Origin: Candidatus Poribacteria bacterium | Lineage (GTDB): Bacteria; Poribacteria; WGA-4E; UBA9662 | DNA: 35,860 nucleotides | Assembly: GCA_002709695.1 (NCBI GenBank) | Contig: PAQF01000027.1 | Coordinates: 1 to 35,860 of the forward strand | Direction of reading: 5' to 3' | Part shown: positions 8,228 to 17,659 of the stretch, one piece after another | Numbering within the stretch: position 1 is the stretch's first letter | How the letters are laid out: each line of letters begins with the position of its first letter | Position numbers and translations under genes: made by a program | The notes under the pieces: generated by a model | Seen by the model: the letters and a program-made list of their open reading frames with translations, nothing else | Database searches by the model: none | What the model was told of the DNA's origin: nothing

Positions 8228-9616
8228 TCAATTAAGTAGGTTGATAGTTTCCCCACCTTCAGTTTCCCAATTGATTAGCTGTTGAATTGGGATTCGGCGC
8301 AATCCAATTGATGGTGGAATATTTCCTGATGCAGTATAGAAAATGTATCCAATTTCGTCCTTAATAACCATCCTTGGCCAACCTACCCAGTTTTGGTCGA
8401 ATTGCCCTGATGTTCCGAGGCCTGGGAGTGCTGGATTCCTCGGATAGTAATCCCATTCAATTAGATCTTTTGAACGGGCTAATCCAACTGTATCAAACCA
8501 ATAAGACTCATTGTGTCCCGGAGGTGTCCAATGATTACATCCTTCATACCATAGATACCACGTATTATTAATATAGTTTAATGATCGAGGGCGCACATGA
8601 ATCGCATCCCAGTTTCTCAAGGTCTCGGGGGAAAATACGGGGTTGCATGTGTCCGGTTTCCAATCGATCAAGTTATCACTGTAAAACAAATACCCTCTGT
8701 CTCCGGCAGTTCCACGGGCAGGATTAGGGGTGAAGCCAGCAAAAAATAGTAGGTATTGTTCGTTGTTAATGTGTACCAAATCGAATTCGTGAGCGTGGCT
8801 AAAATGTTTATAGACTGGGTTATTTGTATAATGGGTAAAGGGGCCTAGAGGCTGGTCTGCTATTGCTAAACCAAACCCGGTCCAATCAGGGAATTTTTGT
8901 GTTGCGTACATGACAGCAACTTTTCCTTCGGGAGTAATAACTGCTCCTCCAGGATATATATTATCATGAGAGTAATTTATGTCTCCTAGTTTAATAATTG
9001 GTTCTGGTTGGACTTCCCAATCGATTAAGTCTTGGCTGATTGCGACGCCAACAGACCGTTTAGCAGAACCTTCTTGGTCTCCTTGCATGCCAGCCATAAA
9101 GTACATAAAATATTCGTTATTGAACTTAAGGATTGCTCCAGGTATGGCTTGTTGTTCATAAAAACTGCCATCCGGACCATGTTGAATAACTGGTTTATTA
9201 TGTTCTGATAACCAAGGCAAGGACGTAACATTAAAATATTCGATTTTTGTATTCTCAGGAACTTCAAGGCCAATGAAAGATTCCCAAGGTTCATGATAGT
9301 TTTCCCATTCGCCTAAAGGTCCTCGAATGGCTCCAGTTTCTTGATTAACCCAAAGACGAAAGTAATTTCCTTTTCTGAGTATTTTAATTTTCCAAGGAAA
9401 GTTTCCATCAAAACTGTATTCTTTCCAAACTGACACTTGTTTCCCTAATTTCCGGGAAATGATAAACTGATTTTCTTTAATTTCAAGATAAGCCAATTTA
9501 GAAAGATCTTGGTTGGCCGAAAATAGCACCTTGTGAGAACACTTTGAATTCGATGATTCAATCTCTAAATTGATTTCATAATTACCGACGATTTTGTGAT
9601 TTTTGGTGAGTTTCAT
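8228..9616 (-). CDS. Five-bladed beta-propeller glycoside hydrolase-like protein (GH43/32/130 type)
   Basis: The protein has 462 residues. An N-terminal beta-rich domain (about 1-135) resembles a small jelly-roll. A propeller (about 140-455) follows, with repeated blade motifs such as ISQDLIDWE, YSDNLIDWKPD and ARSKDLIEWDYYPRNP, the 'S-x-D-L-x-x-W' strands typical of GH43/GH32/GH130-like folds. Candidate acidic residues are in HAHEFDLV and WDAIHVRPRS, but I cannot assign the catalytic pair. No signal peptide is seen, so it probably acts in the cytosol on short glycosides. It sits between two phytanoyl-type oxygenases (67 and 21 bases apart), suggesting one catabolic operon. No ribosome site is obvious before ATG 9616. 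Confidence 0.75.
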   Translation of the reverse strand: MKLTKNHKIVGNYEINLEIESSNSKCSHKVLFSANQDLSKLAYLEIKENQFIISRKLGKQVSVWKEYSFDGNFPWKIKILRKGNYFRLWVNQETGAIRGPLGEWENYHEPWESFIGLEVPENTKIEYFNVTSLPWLSEHNKPVIQHGPDGSFYEQQAIPGAILKFNNEYFMYFMAGMQGDQEGSAKRSVGVAISQDLIDWEVQPEPIIKLGDINYSHDNIYPGGAVITPEGKVAVMYATQKFPDWTGFGLAIADQPLGPFTHYTNNPVYKHFSHAHEFDLVHINNEQYLLFFAGFTPNPARGTAGDRGYLFYSDNLIDWKPDTCNPVFSPETLRNWDAIHVRPRSLNYINNTWYLWYEGCNHWTPPGHNESYWFDTVGLARSKDLIEWDYYPRNPALPGLGTSGQFDQNWVGWPRMVIKDEIGYIFYTASGNIPPSIGLRRIPIQQLINWETEGGETINLLN

Positions 9617-9683
9617 ATATTTATAATTAAATTAATAAAAACAATTTTTTATCTAGTAAGTAGAATTAAAACCTAAGGATGCA

Positions 9684-10535
9684 TTAATAATCAACTGGAA
9701 TCTTTCCGTACGTGCCTGCGCGGAGTTTTTGTACTAGCATACAATCTGGCTGATCTTCGGGTAAATCTTTATTGGGTCTTAGATCAATGTAGAAATCGGT
9801 ATCCATCGCTTCGCCGCGCACTAAAAAGAATGGGATTTGCCATTTCTCTGAGGTAAATCTTGTAGTGTCAGCATCCGCATAACGCATAGTATATATCTTG
9901 CGAAAATCTTGACTACGATTTGAATCGCTCCCATGAATTACGTAAGCATCATGTAAGGAGAATTCACCCGGATGAAGTTCGATATCAACAGCAGTGTCGG
10001 CGAGTTCTTTATCGACATCGACTTCCAAGGTTGTAATTGTGCTACCGTCATCTTCTTTCACGTTTACATCGAGTAGCTTGGGCTGATTAGTTCCGGGTAG
10101 GATACGCATACAACCATTCTGGCGATTCGTTTCATTAAAGGCTAACCATGCTGTGCAAAGATTATCACCCTCCACACCGTGTAACCAGTACCGTTGGTCT
10201 TGGTGCCAACCGACATGCATGCTATCCTCAGTTCCTTTGATGATAAAGTGGCTGAGGATAAGCACTAAATTGGAACCCAAGACAGACTCTACAGCATCCA
10301 GTATTTTTGGATGACGTGCTAAGCTTAACCAAGTTCTCCAATGTTGGCTACCAACGTGTGGCTCAAACATGAATTGAGGCTTTTCTCCTGGTCTCAAGCA
10401 ATCTAGCATGTTGTCCAATGTTTGTTGATATAATTCCATTTCTTTGTTGGTAAATTGTTGGCGAAAGATGCAATAGCCTTCTTGGACATACTTTGATGGA
10501 TTATCATTTGGTGTTAATTTTGTAGATGGTCTCAC
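9684..10535 (-). CDS. Phytanoyl-CoA dioxygenase family protein (canonical)
   Basis: This 283-residue Fe(II)/2-oxoglutarate oxygenase has the full facial triad: H111-x-D113 in VGWHQDQRYW and distal H201 in HDAYVIHGSDSNRS, with R206 as candidate 2-oxoglutarate anchor. The LNGCMRILPGTNQ-like segment at about 138-150 is the PhyH equivalent of the P-G-S/T-x-x strand. Homologues hydroxylate aliphatic or amine substrates, and the substrate here is not readable. The start is GTG at 10535, preceded by AGAG seven bases upstream. It is the first gene of a run of four in the same direction (oxygenase, propeller, oxygenase, AIR-synthase-like). Confidence 0.88.
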   Translation of the reverse strand: MRPSTKLTPNDNPSKYVQEGYCIFRQQFTNKEMELYQQTLDNMLDCLRPGEKPQFMFEPHVGSQHWRTWLSLARHPKILDAVESVLGSNLVLILSHFIIKGTEDSMHVGWHQDQRYWLHGVEGDNLCTAWLAFNETNRQNGCMRILPGTNQPKLLDVNVKEDDGSTITTLEVDVDKELADTAVDIELHPGEFSLHDAYVIHGSDSNRSQDFRKIYTMRYADADTTRFTSEKWQIPFFLVRGEAMDTDFYIDLRPNKDLPEDQPDCMLVQKLRAGTYGKIPVDY

Positions 10536-10971
10536 TTTTTAGCTCTTATTCATTTGATATAGAAAAGTATATGCAAGCAAGTAAAATTAAACAACGGAAA
10601 AAAGATTATTTTAGATTAGATCCTAGGTTAGGATGTCGTTATTATGAAATTAAAATGATAAGTGTTTTTTTTTCAGGTATAGCTGGTACACACATTGAGT
10701 AACCAAAGGATTGGAACCTCAACATTGTTTTGAAAGGAAAATTTTCAGAAGTTTAAATTAGGATTATGCTAGCAATTTTTCGTCTACTGGAAAGCTCTCT
10801 GGGAATCAAGCCTTCACGAATTCAGATCTTTGTGATAGAAGCATATAAAAGGGACTTGATCTTGGCAGAAAAAGGTCTCCTGTCTGTTTTTGAATCCTGC
10901 GGTTCTATTGATTAAGAAATTCGGCAACTTTAGTTCTCCCTACCTCAATTTCTTTGCGATCTACACTTATA
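10536..10971. other. Intergenic stretch, possible 49-codon ORF
   Basis: These 436 bases lie upstream of the four-gene oxygenase run and downstream of the giant LamG-HEAT gene, both on the minus strand. The best frame on + runs 10766-10915 (49 codons, beginning MLAIFRLLESSLGIKPSR), with a weak AGGAT three bases before ATG. It has no recognisable domain and may be chance. A promoter for the oxygenase run should lie here but I could not identify it with confidence. Confidence 0.35.
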
Positions 10972-13900
10972 TTAAACAAACTGAGTGTTTTCCCAATCTA
11001 CCATAGTGACGTCAATTGGGGTTTCAGAGTTATTGTTTTTGGCCTCAATATCAGCTCCATTTTCAATTAGAAGTTTCACTACTTCAAGTCGACCAAGAAA
11101 GGCTGCTGCATGTAAGGCTGTACCTCCATCCCCTCCTTTGGAATTGACACTGGCACCTTTTTGGATCAATAGCTCAGCAACTTCATATTGACCCAGCAAA
11201 GCTGCCCAACCCAAGGGGGTTCCTCCATTATCGGATATAATGTTAACATTCACACCATTCGCTAAGTGTTGATTGACAGCTTCAATATCGCCACCTCTAA
11301 TTGCCATCCAAATACCTCCGCCACGGTTATTGTTGCCAAGAGAACGGGCAAGCCTGGTATTTATGTTTTGCAAGGCTTCTGTCGCAGCAGCACGAACCCA
11401 TGAATCTTGATCTTGTAATGCCATTGTTAGTGAAGTTACTGCATCTGCTGATCCTGTTTGTCCCAGGGCTTCTGCGGCATCAGCACGGACTTCCGGGGAT
11501 GAATTCTGCAAGGCTTGGATTAGAGATCCTTGATATTCTTTGACTGATTTAAGCGCTTCAGATGTTCCTATTTTTCTTAACGTCTCTACCACAGAAATGC
11601 GGACGAATCCAGCTTTGTCTTGCAAGGCTTGCGTTAGCGCAGGAACCGCTTGCTCTGATTTAATTTGTCCCAGGGTTTCTACTGCTGCATGACGAACGTG
11701 TGAATCTGGATCCTTCAAAGTTTGAGTCAATGCCGGGACCGCTTGCTCTGATTTAATCTGCCCTAAGGCTTCTGCGGCTGCATGACGAACGTGTGAATCT
11801 GGATCCTCCAAGGTTTCAATCAACGCAGGTACCGCGTCTTCGGATCCTTCACCTATAGAACCTAGGGCCCCTGCTGCACTACCACGAACATTTGCATCTG
11901 GGTTCTGTAAGGCTTGGATTAACGCTGGCACTGCATCCGTCCCTATATTCTCTAATGCCCAAGCTGCGGCAGCACGAACAGATTTATCCTCATCTTGTAA
12001 TGCTTGCGTTAGGGAGGGAATGGAATCTACGATATTCATTAGGTCTTCAAGGCTTAACTCAAATAATGAATCCCCTCTGGTTCCTTCCTTTATGTTTCCT
12101 AGTACTGCTGCTACGCTACTGCGAATGTTTGCATCCGGATCTTGGAGAAGAAGAATTAGAGCGGGTGTTGCATCTTTGCCTACGTTTTCTAGAGCCATAG
12201 CTGCATGACCGCGAACCCATGCATCTGGATCTTTTAAGGTTTGGATCAATGCTGGTACCACATCTTCGGATCCTCCCCCTACAGCACCTAAGGCTTCTGC
12301 GGCACTGCCACGAACATTGCTAACGTTGTCCTCCAATCTCAGGATCAGTGCAGGTACTGCGTCTTTGGCATCTTTGCCGATGTCTCTTAACGCCTTTGCT
12401 GAGGAAGCACGAACGCCTTTAACTTTGTCACCCAATGCCACGATCAGTGCTGATATGGCATCTTTGGTATCTATGGATCCGATGGTACCTAGCGCCCTTG
12501 ATGCGGCAACACGCACACCTCCAACGTTGTCCTCCAATGCCACGATCAGTGCAGGTACTGCGTCTTTAGCATCTTTGCCGATGTGACCTAAGGTCTCTGC
12601 CGCAGAAACACGCACATAAAAATGTGATTCCTGCAATTTTGGTATCAGATCGGGGACCACATCTTTTCCCATATTCCCTAATGCTTCTATCGCAGCACTT
12701 CGAACAGACTGATTTTGATCTTGTAACACTTCGACTAGGGCAGATATGGCACCTTTTGATCCCATTTGTCCTAATGTTTCTACGGTAGAAATGCGAGTGT
12801 TTGGATCTGGATCCTGTAGCATTGGGATCAGAGATTCTTGGTGTTCATTGAATGCTTTCAGTGCTTCAGGCGTACCTATACTTTCTAATGCGCCCGCTGC
12901 AGAATCACGAACATCTGGATTTTCATCCTTTAATATTTTGATGAGTTCTGGAACGGCATCTTCTCCAATGTTAATTAATGCTTCTACCACGAGACCACGG
13001 ATGTGGAAATCTTGGCCTTGAAGCAATTGTATGAGAGAAGGAATCGTGTCTTTTAATATTTTGATTACTTCAGGTGTTTTGATTTGTGATAATTCTCCCA
13101 CTGCGGAGATACGAGCATATGGATCTCTACCCTGTAAGGCTTTCATCAGAGATTTTTGGTGTTCTTCAACTGCCTTAATTGCTGCGGGGGTACCTATATT
13201 TTTTAAGGCGCTTGTTGCAGAATGATGATAACCAGCGGGAACATTAGTATTTTGTTGTATTTCTACTAGGCCTGGTATGGCGTCTTCCATTGCCTTGATT
13301 GCTTCAGGTGTGCCAATACTTTTTAGGGTTGCTACCGCAGCAACACGGACATCGTAATTCTGATCCTGAAATGCTTTGGTCAGAGCTGGAATAGCAGCTT
13401 CCGCTACTTTACCTATTCGTCCTAATGCTTCTACTGAGGAAAGACGAACATTTCCATCCGGATTCTGCAATAATTGGATAAATTTGGAGATCTCCTCAGG
13501 GTTTTCGAAATCGATTTTGGTCGGATCGAAAAATTTATAGTTACCGATCTCAATAATTGCCAAAGGTGCTTCAACGATGCTAGTATTTCCTTCAAAATCT
13601 CCATCGCTTCTATTAGTTGTAAGATCCTTCGCTGTTCCGTCATCAAAATTCCAGTAGCCAACTAACCCTTTTTCATTTCCTGTCAGGGTGGAGTTCATTG
13701 CAGCTTGGATTTCTGCTTTAGTTCTTGCTACATTCCAAATACGAACTTCGTCGATTATGCCATCAAAAGAAGCAACCGGAAAAGCTGAGTTTGCCCATCC
13801 TATACGGAAATTATCATATCCTGATACTGGAGTACCTATAGCAAGTTCTCCTACAAGACTTCCGTTAAGATAAGCACTTAATTTGTTGTTAGCTGTCACC

Positions 13901-14265
13901 GTCAAAGTCAGGAAGTACCATTTATCTAAATCAATAGAATTTGGAGGAGAATTGATTTTTTTGTCGGAAATCCCATCAGATGCTGTATAGTGAGCATAAC
14001 CTTCCTGATTTAGCCACATAGAATAGTTTCTAGCAAGAGGAAATCCACCACTATTAGTTACGATCGCAATCCACATTCCTGAGAAACTGTTCACTTTTAT
14101 TCTTGTTGAAACAGTCAAGTCTCCGGTTATATTGAGAGTTGGGGAGCTTGAACTAACATGCCCTATATCTCCTGCTAATTTCAAAGCTTTGTTTTGTGAA
14201 GAAACGATAGTTGGGCATATGAGACCAATAAGCAAAACAAAAAAGATTAGGCGTTTCATAATCAA
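10972..14265 (-). CDS. Secreted LamG - HEAT repeat - ankyrin repeat protein
   Basis: This is a 1097-residue protein. A signal peptide (residues 1-23, KRLIFFVLLIGLICPTIV core, cut near VSS/QN) directs export. A LamG/concanavalin-like domain follows at about 27-235, with the typical FDGIIDEVRIWNVARTKAEI strand. HEAT (PBS-lyase-like) repeats of about 31 residues run from about 260 to 970, with signatures like DPDAWVRGHAAMALENVG. Three ankyrin repeats close the protein (about 985-1090: GGTPLGWAALLGQYEVAELL, GGTALHAAAFLGRLEVVKLL). All parts are binding folds, with no enzyme domain. It probably binds surface glycans or host proteins. AGGAGT at 14275-14280 sits nine bases before TTG 14265, better spacing than for the ATG at 14259. 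The repeat DNA is similar enough to risk assembly errors. Confidence 0.85.
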   Translation of the reverse strand: MIMKRLIFFVLLIGLICPTIVSSQNKALKLAGDIGHVSSSSPTLNITGDLTVSTRIKVNSFSGMWIAIVTNSGGFPLARNYSMWLNQEGYAHYTASDGISDKKINSPPNSIDLDKWYFLTLTVTANNKLSAYLNGSLVGELAIGTPVSGYDNFRIGWANSAFPVASFDGIIDEVRIWNVARTKAEIQAAMNSTLTGNEKGLVGYWNFDDGTAKDLTTNRSDGDFEGNTSIVEAPLAIIEIGNYKFFDPTKIDFENPEEISKFIQLLQNPDGNVRLSSVEALGRIGKVAEAAIPALTKAFQDQNYDVRVAAVATLKSIGTPEAIKAMEDAIPGLVEIQQNTNVPAGYHHSATSALKNIGTPAAIKAVEEHQKSLMKALQGRDPYARISAVGELSQIKTPEVIKILKDTIPSLIQLLQGQDFHIRGLVVEALINIGEDAVPELIKILKDENPDVRDSAAGALESIGTPEALKAFNEHQESLIPMLQDPDPNTRISTVETLGQMGSKGAISALVEVLQDQNQSVRSAAIEALGNMGKDVVPDLIPKLQESHFYVRVSAAETLGHIGKDAKDAVPALIVALEDNVGGVRVAASRALGTIGSIDTKDAISALIVALGDKVKGVRASSAKALRDIGKDAKDAVPALILRLEDNVSNVRGSAAEALGAVGGGSEDVVPALIQTLKDPDAWVRGHAAMALENVGKDATPALILLLQDPDANIRSSVAAVLGNIKEGTRGDSLFELSLEDLMNIVDSIPSLTQALQDEDKSVRAAAAWALENIGTDAVPALIQALQNPDANVRGSAAGALGSIGEGSEDAVPALIETLEDPDSHVRHAAAEALGQIKSEQAVPALTQTLKDPDSHVRHAAVETLGQIKSEQAVPALTQALQDKAGFVRISVVETLRKIGTSEALKSVKEYQGSLIQALQNSSPEVRADAAEALGQTGSADAVTSLTMALQDQDSWVRAAATEALQNINTRLARSLGNNNRGGGIWMAIRGGDIEAVNQHLANGVNVNIISDNGGTPLGWAALLGQYEVAELLIQKGASVNSKGGDGGTALHAAAFLGRLEVVKLLIENGADIEAKNNNSETPIDVTMVDWENTQFV

Positions 14266-14274
14266 GATTTTTTT

Positions 14275-14280
14275 ACTCCT
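14275..14280 (-). promoter_or_regulatory. Ribosome binding site favouring a TTG start
   Basis: On the minus strand AGGAGT is nine bases before TTG at 14265 and fifteen before ATG at 14259. Spacing favours TTG, although both encode an intact signal peptide. Confidence 0.5.
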
Positions 14281-14519
14281 TTGGTGTAGTTTAATCTATA
14301 ACTCGATTTTTAATAGGATTAACGTGTACTTTGTACATTATATGCAAAATAAGAATAATTACAAGTATAACTGGTAATTCTAAGGGAATTTTGTTTATAG
14401 GTTCCAGTATAATAGCCTTATTAGTAGGGGATCATGATTAATATTTAAAAATCCTAAATGGGGATAGTATATAGTGAACTAGGTATTCTATTCACTCTGG
14501 TTGGAGATAAGAATCAAAT

Positions 14520-16448
14520 ATGTCAGCTCATAAAAGTAGTATCTCATCAAGAGCCGTATTTATTGGTTTGATCTGTGCTGCACTAGAGTGTTTAATTGCT
14601 CCCTATAATGACTTTGTGATTCGAAACGTATTTTTGGCTGGGGGGCATTTTCCTGTTGGGCCTTTTTTTGTTTTGGCGATTTTGATTCTGATCGGAAATT
14701 CAATCCTAAAAAAGATCCATCCGTCAGCTGTTATGACAACGTCGGAATTAGTTACCATTTGGTGCATTATGGCAGCAGCATCTGGTATTCCTTCAACTGG
14801 CATGATGCGGCATGCACTTCGCCCATTGGTAGCGTACCAATACTTCGCTACTCCGGAAAATGACTGGTTAGCACTCTTTCATCAATACATTCCAGATTGG
14901 CGGGTTGTTCGCGATGTCGGTGCAATCAAATCTTTTTATGAGGGGATTTCGGAAGGAGAGCCGGTTCCTTGGAGGGCATGGGGTATTCCGCTTGGTATAT
15001 GGACAGTTTATGTCTTGGTGCTATATTTCGTAGTGATATGCCTGTCAGCACTTTTGCGGAAACAATGGGTTGAAATCGAGCGCTGTACTTTTCCACTAAT
15101 CCAATTGCCGGTTGAAATAGCATCCCATCCATTTGGCGACCCAAAATCACTTTTTAAAAATAAAGTTCTGTGGATTGGGTTCAGTATTCCCGTTCTTATT
15201 CATACGTTAAATGGACTGCACGCTTTTTTTCCCTATTTTCCGAAATTCCCTGTCAGATACTGGCTTGACCCTCATCTGATTGGTCGTCCTTGGAGTGCAC
15301 TCAAACCGTTTCAAATCACGATTTTTTTGTCAATGGTAGGGTTCAGTTATTTGTTGGCCCTTGAGGTTTCTTTCAGCTTGTGGTTTTTCTTTTTATTTTA
15401 TAAAGCCCAATGTTTGATTGGATCGATGCTCGGTTTTCACATTGAAAAGGGGCCGGGAGTTCAATGGACAGCTTATTCTTTCAGTGCCTCTCAAGAGATT
15501 GGCGCTTGTGCAACTTTTATCATATACACTTTATGGAAATCCAAACATCACTTCAAAAGTATACTTCAAAGTTTAATGAGGACAGATTCAAACATGGATG
15601 ATGAATCTGCATCTCTCCGGTGGGGAGCTTGTGGTTTACTGGGAGGTGTATTAACCCTCGTTTTTCTTAATCATATAATGGGTATGTCTCTTGGGTTTTC
15701 CTTCATATTTGTTTTTGTTTTGTTAGGGATTTATATTGGGTTGACGTGGCAAGTAATTCATGGCGGAATTCCTTTCGTTAATCCATCGTATTCAGCCCAC
15801 TATGTGCTTTTTACTACTATGGGGTCAAAAAGAATCACTCCTTCGACTATGACATCTCTCTTTATGCACCCAGTTTCTTTAACACGTGATCTACGTGAAA
15901 TTATGATGCCCTATGTAATGAATGGACTTAAAGCGGCGGACGAAGTCAAAGTTAAACGGCGAGGGATGTTACTTGGCATGGGAAGTGCTATGGTGATTGG
16001 CCTGATTGTATCTTGCTACTCAACCTTGAAAATTAGTTATCAGTATCGAGCACCCTACACGGGAGGGGCTGGTGACATGCGGTGGTTGACCTCCATATTA
16101 GTTGGAACCGACAGTGGTACAGACTGGATTAATACCGGTTTTATGATATTTGGTAGTATATTTATGGGGGGGTTGATGTTGTTACGGCGCTTCTTTATTT
16201 GGTGGCCTATACATCCGATTGGTTACACTATGTTGAGTTCTTGGGCTTCTTTCAAGCTTTGGTTCTCAATTTTCTTGGGTTGGATGGTGAAGTATGGTCT
16301 TGTTAAATATGGAGGCTTGCGTGCGTATCGTCAAGCGCGACCTATATTTCTTGGGTTGGTTTTGGGTGAAATGATCTGTGCTGGAATTTGGGCTATCATT
16401 GGGATGGCTACTGGTGTTAGTACTGGGTATAGGATTCTCTTGGACTAA
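14520..16448 (+). CDS. DUF6785/DUF6784-type polytopic membrane protein (copy A)
   Basis: This 642-residue integral membrane protein has about 12-14 hydrophobic helices spread along its length. Marker segments shared with the copy at 26989-28908 are FATPENDWLALFHQYIPDW (about 109-127), LRKQWVEIERCTFPLIQLP (about 179-197), WWPIHPIGYTMLSSW near 560, and a final glycine-rich helix (FLGLVLGEMICAGIW). These match what I know as the DUF6785/DUF6784 family of uncharacterised proteins, loosely OPT-transporter-like. Transport of a small solute or peptide is a guess. It is alone on its strand, divergent from the LamG-HEAT gene across a 254-bp spacer. GGAG at 14503-14506 is 13 bases before ATG. Confidence 0.75.
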   Translation: MSAHKSSISSRAVFIGLICAALECLIAPYNDFVIRNVFLAGGHFPVGPFFVLAILILIGNSILKKIHPSAVMTTSELVTIWCIMAAASGIPSTGMMRHALRPLVAYQYFATPENDWLALFHQYIPDWRVVRDVGAIKSFYEGISEGEPVPWRAWGIPLGIWTVYVLVLYFVVICLSALLRKQWVEIERCTFPLIQLPVEIASHPFGDPKSLFKNKVLWIGFSIPVLIHTLNGLHAFFPYFPKFPVRYWLDPHLIGRPWSALKPFQITIFLSMVGFSYLLALEVSFSLWFFFLFYKAQCLIGSMLGFHIEKGPGVQWTAYSFSASQEIGACATFIIYTLWKSKHHFKSILQSLMRTDSNMDDESASLRWGACGLLGGVLTLVFLNHIMGMSLGFSFIFVFVLLGIYIGLTWQVIHGGIPFVNPSYSAHYVLFTTMGSKRITPSTMTSLFMHPVSLTRDLREIMMPYVMNGLKAADEVKVKRRGMLLGMGSAMVIGLIVSCYSTLKISYQYRAPYTGGAGDMRWLTSILVGTDSGTDWINTGFMIFGSIFMGGLMLLRRFFIWWPIHPIGYTMLSSWASFKLWFSIFLGWMVKYGLVKYGGLRAYRQARPIFLGLVLGEMICAGIWAIIGMATGVSTGYRILLD

Positions 16449-16452
16449 GTTG

Positions 16453-16475
16453 TGGCAGGTGGTTGCCAGAGTTTT
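16453..16475 (+). terminator. Weak hairpin after membrane protein A
   Basis: TGGCA at 16453-16457 pairs with TGCCA at 16464-16468 over a six-base loop, followed by GAGTTTT. The five-pair stem and short T run make it only a possible terminator, five bases after the stop codon. Confidence 0.3.
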
Positions 16476-16628
16476 ACCTCATCTGCTGAATAGATCAGAT
16501 TAGAAACTAATAACGCTGATCTAGTTTCAGGTGTCAGCCAAATCTAAAGTAGGGATTCCTTAAGACTTCATCCCATCGATAGATGGAGAAGTTCATCAGT
16601 GCATCTACCAGAGGGTAACAGGCTATAT

Positions 16629-17396
16629 TTATGAATCTCGGCGATGTTCTTCTGCGGCATCTTTGGGTTGATAGCCAACAACTGTTTTGGAATGAGATAT
16701 GTCTCGATAACTCCATTTGTTGTCTGAGACAACAAAGAAAGTGTCGAATTGAAGGTCATCGGGTGCCTCAATGCATTTCTCAACCATTTGAGCAATATCG
16801 TCTTGGCTGCACCAGACAGAGAAATGTCGTGGGGAAGTTGGTTGGTTTTCCTGATTTACTGCCCCAATACGCAAGCAGATAACGGAGATATCATATGTGT
16901 CGGAAAAATGTCGCGCTAATGCTTCACCCCAGACCTTCGTGCATCCATAGAGGCCACTAGGTCTAGTAACGGATTCGTGGGTTAATTTTGTCCAGTTATC
17001 AGGTACTTGTTTGTAATCACCTCCAGCAATTTCACCATAAGGAGACTCACGTTCCCAGTCGCTAATTGTTGCTCCACTACTAGCATAGATGATACGCTTT
17101 ACACCAGCACGTCGAGCAGCTTCAAATACATTGTAGGTGCCAATAACATTAGGACCCAATAGGTCATCCCATGACGCACCACCATCAACCGCCGCCGCTA
17201 GGTGGACAACTACATCCTGATCGTTAAAGGCAGGTTGAATCTCTTCCAGATTAACAATGTCAGCTTGATAACATTCTAGTCCTGAGATGTGACGGCGATT
17301 CAACGCGCGCAGGGTATATTTACTTTCTAATCTGTTACGAACAGCATTTCCTATCAAACCACTCATGCCAGTAACCAATATGTTTCTTGTTGACAT
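16629..17396 (-). CDS. NAD-dependent epimerase/dehydratase, uronate dehydrogenase-like
   Basis: The protein has 255 residues. It begins with the Rossmann motif TGMSGLIG at 9-16, has the serine strand IYASSGATISD at 103-113, and the catalytic Y150-x-x-x-K154 (YGCTKVWGEAL). The C-terminus WSYRDISHSKTVVGYQPKD is the ending typical of short SDR proteins annotated as uronate dehydrogenases or NAD(P)-dependent oxidoreductases. It probably oxidises or epimerises a sugar acid in the cytosol. The start is firm: AGGAG lies about eleven bases before ATG. It converges with the DUF6785-type gene and diverges from the creatininase-family gene across 263 bp. Confidence 0.83.
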   Translation of the reverse strand: MSTRNILVTGMSGLIGNAVRNRLESKYTLRALNRRHISGLECYQADIVNLEEIQPAFNDQDVVVHLAAAVDGGASWDDLLGPNVIGTYNVFEAARRAGVKRIIYASSGATISDWERESPYGEIAGGDYKQVPDNWTKLTHESVTRPSGLYGCTKVWGEALARHFSDTYDISVICLRIGAVNQENQPTSPRHFSVWCSQDDIAQMVEKCIEAPDDLQFDTFFVVSDNKWSYRDISHSKTVVGYQPKDAAEEHRRDS

Positions 17397-17659
17397 AATA
17401 TTTTAATCTCCTTGCAAAAAAGCCCATATGCTTTGGTGTCATCTCGAATAATAAACGGAAAAATTTAAAATAGAAGGCATTTACCATTTATGATAACAGA
17501 CTTTCAGTCTTACACTGTCTCTCTTTTTAAACTTGGTATTCTTCCTAAGGTAGATAACACAAAAACTGGGTTTTTATTGACCAAAATTTGAAGAAATTGG
17601 TAGGATGATATTATCCAATGAATAGAATTATCCATAAAAATTCAACATAGGGAGGAATG

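Noticed and set aside
11301-13225. Multiple + strand frames of 60-102 codons opposite the LamG-HEAT-ankyrin gene
   Set aside because: They are reverse-strand shadows of periodic HEAT repeats. Periodicity of the repeat DNA keeps these frames open.
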